Assembly: GCA_905331475.1 (NCBI GenBank)
Contig: CAJNYU010000362.1
Location: forward strand, 48,674-112,673
DNA: 64,000 nucleotides
Source of the DNA: Rotaria socialis
Lineage: Eukaryota > Rotifera > Eurotatoria > Philodinida > Philodinidae
Direction of reading: 5' to 3'
Shown here: positions 25,401 to 35,710 of the stretch, piece after piece
Numbering within the stretch: position 1 is the first letter of the stretch
How the letters are laid out: the number at the start of each line of letters is the position of its first letter
The notes under the pieces: generated by a model
What the model was told of the DNA's origin: nothing
Database searches by the model: none
The model's input: only the letters and a program-made list of their open reading frames with translations
Made by a program: the position numbers and the translations under genes

Positions 25401-27622
25401 GGTATGGACGAAACACCATTACGTGATAATGATACACATAAACTTGTTTTGATTATCAGGAGAAAATCTTCTGATGAACGAAATATTGGACCCGATGTTT
25501 GAAGTATTTGTATTATTAGACGTAATGAAAATATTCGAGATTTAAGATCCAAATTAGTCCTATAGAATAAAAGGAAATGTTCATGTTTTTTATTTAATTT
25601 TTGGCATACTTCGGATCTGTATTGACTTTATCTTTAATATCTCGGTCAGATAGTTTACATAAGGCACGAAAAACATAATATGCATGTCGGAAGTAATTAT
25701 CAGCAGATATTTCATCAGCTGATAATGAAGATGACACGACTTTTCCAATAGATGATGCTTCATCAATCGATTGCAAATCTAAATATAGAGAAATTAAAAT
25801 TTTGTACCACTAAGAAATGTCTTCTTGCTATCAGCTAACGAATGATGAGCAGATTACTTTTCTGTACTAACAAATATTTATCAGTTTGAATACATTCAAA
25901 TCACAGATTAAATGGGATTCATGTATGAGACAGCTATCGGATAAATAATGTTTAGACAAATTTGAGATCCAGCTTCAAAAATAGAATTAGTAAATAGTTT
26001 TCTTTAGATTATACGGGTACTCGTGACGTCAAGTAGATAGGAATGTCTGTGTCTATCGAATGAAAACTATGGTTCTCGTTTTCTATTGTGACAAGTCAAA
26101 ATAAGAAGTACAAAAAAAAGCTTATACGAAATTTTTATTTATTCAAGCAGCACGATATGATACGGTGTTGAGTGGGGAATGGAGATATTCAAAATTTAGA
26201 GATTTCAAGTCTCTTTGAAGATAAGAAATCAAGGTTTTCATTGGTTATTGGGATTCGTCTACAAACACAGTACCTGGGACAATCTTATCATAGTGACTTA
26301 TATGCAGTAGAATCTGGGCTAATTTATTCAGTTGATCAATGCTCTCAAAATTAAATTCATTATTTAAGAAGACTCGATTGTAATAAAGATAAATTGTTCC
26401 TTTTTTTCTGAATAGGAAAAACAATATACTTCTTTTGCATCGGATCAAATTACAAACGTCAATCATCATTAATCTCTTATCAAGAACAAGTCCGATAGCC
26501 TACCTCCATCATTCTGTCTTATTTCGCCATTGATATCTCCTTGTGTTGATTGAGTATCTTCAATAATTTCGTTGTTTGACAATGAACTATTGGTTTCTAC
26601 TAGTGTTGCTTCATCTGAATTGCATATTATTTTTCATTGGTCAAAAATAAAAATGAGTGTTTCTTACCATAAACAATTTTCTCAACAAGTTCATCGAGAA
26701 TATCTTTAATAATTACTTGTTCTTCATCATAATCAGTTGTCACTACACTTATTGTTTCTTTTTGTTTACGCTCATTAACTAAACTCTAAATAAAATTTCA
26801 TCTTTCAAATATAGAAAAAAATCAAAATCATTTCAAACCATTTTTTGTTCCATTTTCGAAAAAATTCCATTAAGTATTTGTGAAAGACAACCTTGTGCTG
26901 TTGCCTCATTAATTTTCGAACGGCTTGTTAAATAAATATTAAAACATGTCTTAACTATTTGTAGCACACTACGTTGATGAATTTCAATTGTTTGCGACGT
27001 CATTATAGTTAAACAAATTTTTATTATTTGTAATTCAACTTTTTCTTCAGTTTGGATGCCATAAAAACATGCACAAATAACAGATACAATACGATCGATT
27101 AATAATTTTGATGAATCGATCGGATCACTTATATTGCCAATTGCGTGACCATTTAAAAGAAGTTTCTAAACACGAGCTTACTGTCGGTTTTTTTTTCTAA
27201 TGAAATGTTTCAAAATTTTACTTGAAGACAATCCAGTGAAGTATCGATCATTCGAGAATTCTTTGATGTACAAGCCAATTCAAACGGAAGAAAATAAGTT
27301 TCGTGAATAGATAAAATACTGAAAGAAAAATAGTTAAAAAAAGAAAAAAACAAATATCGATTGAATTTACTTTGTAGTTCGAGGTTCTTTTGTTAAAGAA
27401 GCTAAAATAAGTAATAAATATATATTTTTATGGAGCCATTAGAGAAGAAAACGCACCAAGTGCTGCTTCACATGCACGTTTTAATTGTTGATGGTATGAT
27501 TTTTTCATATCTTTTTCAGTTAATAATTTTTCTAGAGCTCGTTTTAAAAACATATCATTATTATCGATATGTTTTGTTGCTGACACACTACCACCACCAC
27601 CTTTAGGATTCTTTTGAGCCAT
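16444..27622 (-). CDS. ARFGEF1/2-like: BIG1/2-type ARF guanine-nucleotide exchange factor (Sec7 domain)
   Basis: A large gene of roughly thirty short exons. It starts at [11 protein letters not shown] (27622) and ends with [10 protein letters not shown] and a stop at 16444. BIG proteins activate class I ARF GTPases at the trans-Golgi and endosomes. The N-terminal DCB block ([34 protein letters not shown] near 27000) matches BIG rather than GBF1. The HUS region follows around 25000-25800 ([37 protein letters not shown]-type block). The Sec7 domain is split between an exon at about 23664-24180 and exons at about 22760-23220: it includes [13 protein letters not shown], the exchange loop [12 protein letters not shown] with the catalytic Glu, and [35 protein letters not shown]-terminal HDS helices fill 16444-22300. 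Introns are mostly short; four are long (21352-22148, 23221-23663, about 24365-24930 and 25790-26500). No in-frame stop was noticed, but I did not assemble every exon. Confidence 0.88.
21567..21831. mobile_element. hAT-like MITE in a BIG1/2 intron
   Basis: A 265-bp element in the 797-bp intron 21352-22148. The terminal inverted repeat is TAGGGGTGG(A/G)CCATT, 15 bp with one mismatch. It is flanked by the exact 8-bp duplication ATTACAGC (21559-21566 and 21832-21839). TAGGGGTGG ends plus an 8-bp duplication are the hallmarks of the hAT superfamily. The interior is almost wholly made of TTAATG/CATTAA-type words in both orientations and has no coding capacity, so it is non-autonomous. The host gene keeps intact splice borders on both sides. 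Confidence 0.88.
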
Positions 27623-29104
27623 TTTAATAATGCTAAAAGAGAAAGAAATGTTGAATGATTATTTTCTATTTGAAGTTAAAAGTAATTTGTCGACAATCGC
27701 GATCGATCTTCGTTGGCAGTGTATATACATGCATAATATGAGCTTTAGATAATAACAACATAACTAAATGCGATAGCAAGATAAAAGCAATTTTTCAGAT
27801 TAAATACAAAAAATTCAATGTAAACTGTTCCACGTAAGTGTGGATTTTTTTATTCCTTTCATGATTCATCGTTTTCATTTTATATTATGTACGACAACTC
27901 AAATTATTAGTGACTCAACTATTTAGCCAATCTGGAGCAAATTGAGTAGATGGTGCTAAGAATCAAAGCAAAATAGCCAGTATATTTCTCAAGCGCAAGT
28001 GCTCATGTTTATGCTAGAATTATCGTGGGAAAGAAAAACAATTAGACTATTCGGTTTGTTCTTCTCCGTATGATTCAGTTATAGCGTAAGAATATTCTTG
28101 TGACAGTAGTTCTGAGCACAAAATTGATATACGCGCCTAGAAATTCTGCATATTCAATAACTCGTTAAATAAACCATAATTTTATTTTTGATCAAGAATC
28201 GAAATCGCTACTTTTTATTGTAGAAACATGTATCGGATGTGAGCATAGATTGAGACAACACACCCACACGCTTCAATAGATATTTAGCAATTGAGTTTTA
28301 TGTGTCACGTAGCTAATCAAAAACAATTCTGTTGAATATTCTATTTCATGTCAAAACACTTCATTATATCGTTATATCGTTTTTTATGATTAATATGGGG
28401 TTATCGATTGATTTTGGAACACACTCATCAGAGAACGATAACCTAAAAACTAGATTTTACCACACGACTGTAAAAATTGCGTAGATGTTGTGCAAAGTTT
28501 TTGACGGAAACTGAAACACTTTTTCAAGTTTTGACGAAGAAAACTGTCTTCTCTCAGTATCAACAATTCTTCATTAATGATAGAAACGTACATTATTATA
28601 TAGTGTGTACTGTTAATGGGCAGCATTTTCGTTCGTAACAACTATACATGAATACGACCGTCATTTCTCATCGTGCTCATAGAAATTTCTTGTTCAAAAT
28701 AAGACTTACTCTTGAAGTTATTTGTCAAATCTCCGATAAATCAGAATTTATGGAAACACCGAAAAACAATTGCCAAATGTGATGCGATTTTTATGTCTCG
28801 GACTATCTTAACTAGGTTTTCTCTCTCTCTGAAAGTTCTACGTAAATGAATAGATCAAGCATCAAGATTTAAATTCATCTCTATGCAGATCGAATAGATG
28901 TTATGGGCGAGCACTTTCTATGAAAAAAAGACTAGGTCTGAGAGTCAACATAGCGAAAACAAGATCAACTCAATCTATTTATTCGTCTTTTTCTGAACAA
29001 AAAATTTAACACTCATTTCGACTATTAAAATAAAAAGAATATCTTGAATTCTGTGCATGATTTTATTATAAAAAAAACCTCATGCAAAATAGATGAAACT
29101 AGAG
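27623..29104. other. intergenic, 1.5 kb
   Basis: Upstream region of the BIG1/2-type gene and downstream of a pseudogene on the same strand. No frame or repeat is worth calling. Confidence 0.5.
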
Positions 29105-30792
29105 TTAGGCTTTGTCCCGGTTCCAGTGCAAATAAAATCTATCATATTGACGATTTAATGTATAGTTCTTGAGTAGCTTTTTCGAATGAATCATTTTTTG
29201 TAACTCTTGCACCATATTATTGTTGGCATCTGCAATATAAATACAAATTGTAATTGGACGACGAATACGGTTCGTCTTAATTTTCGATAAAGTTTGTCGT
29301 ACGAGCAGTTTAAGATTGACATGACTAATACATTCTAATGTAAGATGTTGCATCCGAGGACAAATATCAATAATAGAACCAATTTCTTCAATTTGAGATA
29401 TCTTTATGAGAGCTACTTTAGTAATTTTGTTGTTTTTCAAAAGAAATTTAGAAATAATTGAAGGCTGATCAGATTTATAGAAATCTTCATATAGTGGCAA
29501 TGGTGATATTCGCACTGAATCGAGGTTTGGTAATAGACTAAAAAGTTCAATCAATAAACTAGCAGTTAACTGGCTACAACAAATATCCAAATATGGGACG
29601 AATCTTGTTAATAAATGATTTATTCATTTGGCCGAGAGAAGAATCTCTGACGAATAAACTAACAGTTGAAGAATAAGAAATAGCAGCTTTTTGTCGATTG
29701 CCAATAACACCGTCATTAATAGTATTTTGATTAGAGTATGTATCAATATGTGTATATTTTGGAAAATCAGCTGATGTTGCCCTAATAACAAAGATCAAAA
29801 TAATTTTTTAGTGAGAACAACGCTTATCAAATAAATCTACTCAGATCAGGCATATGCTCTAAGATTAATTTCTTCCATAGACTAGCGCCTAAATAACTCT
29901 TGTCTAAACATTGAATTGTAACACTCAATAATTTCAACTAAGAAGATATTTGGATAATGCACTCTTTAAATTCATCGAACTCGATATAATTTAAAGAAAA
30001 ACTAAAATGTACTAAATTAGACAAGATGGTCGAGACTTTTCGTTCAATAATTTCATCTAATTCTGATATATTGAGACAATAAAGATGAGAAAGTTGAGAT
30101 GTATACGAAAGTATAGCAGTAAATTCATTGAGAGTACAACGATGATGGATAACCAAATATTCAATCGTCGAATGTTGTTCATTGGTAGCAATTGGTATAT
30201 TTATGTCTAATTCTTCATACTTTGATATTATTTATTTAACATATTTTAAGAAAGGTAAACGAAAAATAATTGGATAAATATCGCCAAGATCATCAAAACA
30301 TTGATCAAGACAAATCGTCAATGAAAAAAGACAACATAACGGTTTTAAATAGAGGAGAAGTGTTGCTAATTTAAATGTTGAAATTTCCTTAAGAACAAGT
30401 GATCTAAGATGAGTAAATGATGAGTCAATGGTATATATTTTCAAAAATTTGCAGAAAATAGATTCATTATAAGAATGAAGTGAAACAATATAATCCTTGT
30501 TTAGAATGATAAATTTTTGATAACGATATTCATTGAATGATTGCGTTTCAGAAGAAAATTGAATGTTCAAAAGAAGCGATGAACTAATTAGAAGATCTTT
30601 AAAACGATTATTGAGATTCGAAAATGCTGCATACATATCATAACCACCATGATAATCGAAAATTTCATGAAATACTTCATTCGGCAAATTTTCGATGCAA
30701 CTGACGGATCTTCAATATGGCTTTAGGAAAAAAAAAGAAATATTATTCAATTAAGAAATTTATTTTATTTCTTACGTTTTCTTATTAGGCAT
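29105..30792 (-). pseudogene. F-box/LRR-type protein gene, disrupted
   Basis: It belongs to the large bdelloid F-box family. A short first exon (30776-30792, MPNKK plus a split codon) splices to ENLPNEVFHEIFDYHGGYD, the F-box, followed by leucine-rich stretches to the end at WNRDKA. The F-box links to SKP1 in ubiquitin ligases and the repeats would choose the target. Breaks: an in-frame TAA at 30232-30234 after LPFLKYVK, an in-frame TAG at 29938-29940 after CIIQISS, and a frame change near 29590 between the IRPIFGYLL frame and the DICCSQLTASLLIEL frame. A normal 59-bp GT-AG intron survives near 29770-29830. The coding character on both sides of each stop continues in the same frame, which shows that these are lesions and not gene ends. 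A functional short F-box protein ending at 30232 cannot be excluded. Confidence 0.75.
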
Positions 30793-32994
30793 TTCTAGAA
30801 AATATAACGAAAAATATGGAGAGCTTATGAATCAAGCACAACCTACTCGATAATTTTACATCAGACGTTCGATCTATGTTTTTTTTTGTAAGAATTAGAC
30901 ATTATCTACACGGACATTAATAATTATCTATATCATCAGGTATTTTCTTTTTGTTGCTTTTATTCGCATAATATTTTTCTTGTATAAATATGACAAAAAC
31001 AAATTACATGACTATTCATCTGCTGATTAGTAAAACGAACACATGAAGAGACAAACAGAAGAGATATTTTCAAAAAGATTTGGTTTTTAACCTCCTCTCC
31101 CATTTTTCTATGCATACGTGTACTTTTTTCCTTTGTTAATCATTGCACTGCTAATTTCGAGTGTTACTTATCCGAGTACAGCTGTGCAGTTGATAAGAAA
31201 CGAGACTGAAACAAAATTGTTTATTCTTCCATGAGCTTTGTTGAATGTTTTATCAAGATATTATTTTATACAATGCTAAGTTGCTTTTATGTATACCATC
31301 ATATAGAGTAAATTAACAATCGAATAGCTGCGACGCCAGGAATTTTGATCTTGGCGAGCTTAGGCTTCAAGCTCTGGCAGTTTCAAATGGTACAGCGTAA
31401 GTCTTTTGAACTTATTTTACACGCGGTTTATCTTGAATTTGGTCGAAAGTTTAGGCGCCATTTATCGCATCCCTTACATGTTTCGTGGCGCCTCAACTTG
31501 TCTTCATTGAGATAAACAGTGAAAATGAAGTAGAAATGTATTAATACAAATTTTATTTCTTCCATCCAATATGCGCTAAAACATCACGGATGGCATTTTC
31601 TTTTCAGTATCAGAGTCTACTTCTTGGTTTTGTGGTATAATTTGATTTCAATCGATTATCTATAAAAAAAAATTCAAAAATACTCGGTGTAATTCCTCTT
31701 CTAGCTGCTGTTCATATTGGAATTCTTCGTCTAGAATAGAAGAGATAAATAACTGACGACTTTTCTTTACTAAACTTCTCAATCATCCAACTGATAATAC
31801 TATATTAAATGATTATATTTGCTTCGCTTCTAATAATTCAATAAAAATTATTTCAATCGCCATCAAATATCGAATATTGATTTGCATTAATATAGGAAAA
31901 AAGGAAACATTATTTGCTTTGTTCTATAATGCATCCATACCAGCTTCTTTTTTTTTTTTTATAGAATTCAAACTATTTTCCATGAGCCGATTTTTGTCAT
32001 ACATTAATTGAATCTAAAGAACCAAAAAAAATCATTCAACCATCTTTATCATAAAATATTATAACTTAACTTCAAGTAATGATAATCTTATTATTAGACT
32101 TTTTGACAAATAAGCATTTATTATGAACAATGAGTTTTGGAAGCGAAACACTAAGAACCATTCATAAAAAAATCGACTTGTCTATCTCTCTCATTGATTG
32201 AAATTACGAAATTATTAAAAAGAACTTCCAAATATTTGTTTTCTTCCTCGATCTTATACTATCATATGATCAAAGAAAAGAAGAAAGAAATGGAATAACA
32301 ACTCTACATTCTTGTTTATCATGTGAAGAAAACAACTTCGATTGTTGCAACGTGAATTATAAAGGTTTAATTCTAATAAATGATTTTTATTTTTATTTAA
32401 TTTAGTATTATTTGAGTAAAATATAAGAAAGAATAAAAATAATTAATAATTGACGGAAATGTTGCCCGAGAAGTTTCCCGCATATCTCTCTTTCTTCCTT
32501 CCGTAGATGAATATTCTTGAGTTACGATATTGCTGATATTTTCCCACATGCATATCCCTTCGTTTATCTATTGCCATCTAAAAATATCTGTCGTACGATC
32601 GTGTTAACGTTCTAAATATCTTTTTCTTGTTTTTCTTCTCCTGCACGAGTCCAACGATGACAACATCTTCCAGAATAATCAGTTCTGGGACAAACGAAAG
32701 AGGAAGACAGGCTGAAACAAGCATAAATTGTTCTTTTCTCTATTTTCTCTGGTTAAACTTTGCTTTGTTGATACTGATTTAGCAGCACTTCCTAGTCTAA
32801 CGTCAATCTGAGAGCAGTACCTACTATGAAAAAATACTCTTCTACGAAGATGTGTAGATTTTGTTGAAGCCTTATTTCCAGTTCTCAGCATTCGATCTCA
32901 CACAGAACTGATAACTGATTTTATATCTCTCCTCGATTGATAGAAGATGTAGATTTCTTCTTTTCTGTACCCACTTTCAGAATACTACGACACC
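30793..32994. other. intergenic, 2.2 kb
   Basis: AT-rich sequence between divergent genes. Short T- and A-runs and small frames only. Promoters of both neighbours should lie here. Confidence 0.5.
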
Positions 32995-34072
32995 ATGAAT
33001 GAGCCAAACAAACAGTTTCGTACAGTACTAATCGATATTCTTGATCATTTGGGTGCTAACGAACGAAAAAAACTATCGTTTCTTTTGAGCGAAGATATTG
33101 AACGAAGTATTATAGACGATCCAACAATTGGCGGCACATTAAACATATTTCAACAACTTTTTGATCGAAGAAAAATATCGGAAGAAAACTTTACCTATTT
33201 AATTGCAGCATTTGAAGCTATCAAATGTTATCAAGCAACGAAGAGTTTAAGAGGTATATGTGTGTTTCATGAAAGACTTCTAACTGTTTCGTCTGCTATC
33301 TTTTAGAACTTCAACAACGAATATTAAAAACTCGTTCACCGTCGAACTCTGACAATAATGTGACTTCTACAGCTGATACGAGCAGCAACAGCCGCTGTCT
33401 CCAGTTTACAACGAGTAGTGGTTCGAGTTTTGTCGATGACTTGATGAAAGATATGGAAGATGATAAAATAGCTACAACACATATTTCACGTATGTTTGTG
33501 TGAAATTCATTTTACATTGTACATGTGAATAATTTATAAGTACCCATTTTTTTCCTCAAGATATGACTCAGGAACTTCATCAAATTAATACTAACAATAC
33601 AAATATTCCAATATCAGTTATGTCAATGATAACACCAGTCACAAAAGCAGAAAATATTCATTCTGGACCGCACTCCATCAATATTGGAATTAATAAATTT
33701 CGAGGAATTTATTGTAATCGGAAACGTTTAATTATCCTATCACTTGGCTTTATTCTAATGATATCAGCAACGATTGCGGTGATAATTTATTTATTTTTTT
33801 CGAATGACCCTGACCCTCACCCGCCACCTAAACTAGATCTCAACGATGGTCGATGTAAACTGCCTAGGGATAACTCTTGTACAATGGCAACGCCGATGCC
33901 AACAAGAGCTGAAGGTTTAGGAGTTTATTATGAAGAACCATGCTATGGAGTTGGGTGTGGATTCTTTCGACCTTACTGCCGTCTTTGTTGGATTGATCCA
34001 AAGGCACCTGGCAAAATGGACCGTCCACAGTGTCCACCGTGCGTTTCTGTGGTTTTAAGCAAATTCAGTTGA
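32995..34072 (+). CDS. death-effector-like domain, membrane helix and cysteine-rich ectodomain
   Basis: Three exons (32995..33253, 33307..33489, 33561..34072; introns 53 and 71 bp) give 317 residues. Residues 8-85 look like a death effector domain: a helix FRTVLIDILDHLG, then KKLSFLLSEDIER, then IFQQLFDRRKIS and a helical end. The usual RxDL near the last helix is not present (IKCYQATKSL). Residues 86-200 form a Ser/Thr/Asn-rich linker. A single hydrophobic helix follows at about 204-227 (LIILSLGFILMISATIAVII) after basic residues, so the N-terminus should be cytosolic and the C-terminus outside. The ectodomain (246-308) has eight or more Cys (C..SC..PC..GCGFF..YCRLCW..QC..C) and a Pro-rich stem. 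I do not recognise this cysteine-rich domain. The same domain occurs twice in the convergent gene at 40457-41049. Confidence 0.75.
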
Positions 34073-34151
34073 ATTCACTTACATTGTATTTTTTATCGAA
34101 AAAGTCTTGTCATCGCCATGAGACAAATAATTTGCGAAAATATGAACGCTT

Positions 34152-34391
34152 TGTTATTATCTTCATCTTTCGTAAGATCATATCATCACTTCTATTCTTC
34201 TCCTATGCAGTTTTCTCGTCATATCTCTTGCCACAGGTCAAAGGAACATATATTGTTCGGTGTACTAACTCTCTCTCTTTCTCTCTTGTACTAACTATCT
34301 CTCTGTCTGAGTTTTCATACAATATAGATGATGGAGTGTTTTCTTCAATAAAGGGGTACAATAGTCAACCGATAAGAAAAGAAGTCTTACA
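34152..34391 (+). repeat. 5' LTR of the Ty3-type element
   Basis: It runs from TGTTATTATC to GTCTTACA, 240 bp, preceded by CGCTT, and matches 39574-39819 almost throughout. Confidence 0.95.
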
Positions 34392-34453
34392 ATTGGTGCA
34401 CTAGCCGATCTTACTGACAATTCAACAACACAGTAAGTAATCCGGAGTCGTAC

Positions 34454-35710
34454 ATGAACAACAACGAACGAAAACATCATACTCGAAGCATGGCACAGAA
34501 GCAAGAATTTTCGTCATTAACTGATTCTGAACACAAAGTAAGACGAGGATCATCTCCATCCTACATCGAACAACAACAGATACGAATGGATGATCAAGAT
34601 GAAAACAAACAAGCACAAATGGATATTCAACAATCAAATAAAATGATGTTATTAATGCAACGACTATTGGCTAAACAAGATTTGCTTCTAGATGAAAACA
34701 AAGAAATTAACCAAGAGATGGCAACACAACAGTTCACCATCAACAATCTTACTCAAACAATTGAAGCTATACAAGTAAGTAATGCATTATGTCACAATGT
34801 ACTGCCAACAAAAACATCATCATTAACAACAGCTCCATTGTGGCAGTCAACATCGTCTGTTATTATGAATATGGAGTCTAGTCTTAAGGAACAAGCTGTT
34901 AAGCAACTACACTCTAAAAGAATCAATCAACTTCTTGATTCTACTCCATTCACTGGATCAGCTTCACAAGAAGTCTCAGATTGGATCAACAACTTTAGTA
35001 ACAAGTGTGATCAAGTTCAACTAGACGATGCTCAACGTTTATCGGTGGTTATTGATCTTCTCAAGGGCAATGACACATTATGGTATGATACATACAAGGA
35101 CACAATTCATGATTGGGTAACATTAAAAAATAAATTAACAACCTATTTTAAACTTGTAACTGGTACCGATCATTTTCAACTGGAACAAAAGCTTTACAAT
35201 CGACGACGACAAACAAATGAATTAGCAATTGATTATTGTCATAATGTTCTAAGACTTTGTTCAAAGGTTAATAAATACATGGATGATGAAACTCGACTCA
35301 AACATCTTACTAAAGGACTGAATGCAGCAGCTCAACTACATATGGATTTAAAAAGTCCTGCCACTTTGGAAGAATTTCTTCAAGCTCTTATTAAGTATGA
35401 CAAATGGCAAGAAGAAGAAAAGAATCAGGTGAGAGCTACCATATCTTTTGATAATCGTAGACATATAGCAACAACAACAACACAACAACCTTTCATCCAA
35501 CAACAACCTTATTCTTCGATTCCACAACAGCAATACAATTCTCCGCAACACCAATACAACAATTCGTCACAACAACCACGACATCAACAGCATTACACAA
35601 CATACGCTTCACATCAACCTCAACATAACAACAGTGAGAAAAGCTATGGTGGATGTTGGTCATGCGGTGGTATGGACCATTATCAATATAATTGTTCAAA
35701 AAACTACTAG
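34454..35710 (+). CDS. gag: Gag of the Ty3-type element
   Basis: A 418-residue intact frame. The N-terminal 150 residues are Gln/Asn-rich and charged. A retrotransposon gag capsid-like block spans about 165-320 (WINNFSNKCDQVQ, RLSVVIDLLKGNDTLWYDTY, WVTLKNKLTTYF, RRQTNELAIDYC). A long Gln-rich tract follows, and a single CCHC zinc knuckle, C401-x2-C404-x4-H409-x4-C414, lies just before the end. Gag forms the particle and binds element RNA. The frame overlaps pol, which lies in the -1 frame. Confidence 0.9.
   Translation: MNNNERKHHTRSMAQKQEFSSLTDSEHKVRRGSSPSYIEQQQIRMDDQDENKQAQMDIQQSNKMMLLMQRLLAKQDLLLDENKEINQEMATQQFTINNLTQTIEAIQVSNALCHNVLPTKTSSLTTAPLWQSTSSVIMNMESSLKEQAVKQLHSKRINQLLDSTPFTGSASQEVSDWINNFSNKCDQVQLDDAQRLSVVIDLLKGNDTLWYDTYKDTIHDWVTLKNKLTTYFKLVTGTDHFQLEQKLYNRRRQTNELAIDYCHNVLRLCSKVNKYMDDETRLKHLTKGLNAAAQLHMDLKSPATLEEFLQALIKYDKWQEEEKNQVRATISFDNRRHIATTTTQQPFIQQQPYSSIPQQQYNSPQHQYNNSSQQPRHQQHYTTYASHQPQHNNSEKSYGGCWSCGGMDHYQYNCSKNY

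Noticed and set aside
32679..32891. A 70-residue minus-strand frame upstream of the death-effector-like gene
   Set aside because: Short, basic and without family match; not enough to call a divergent gene.
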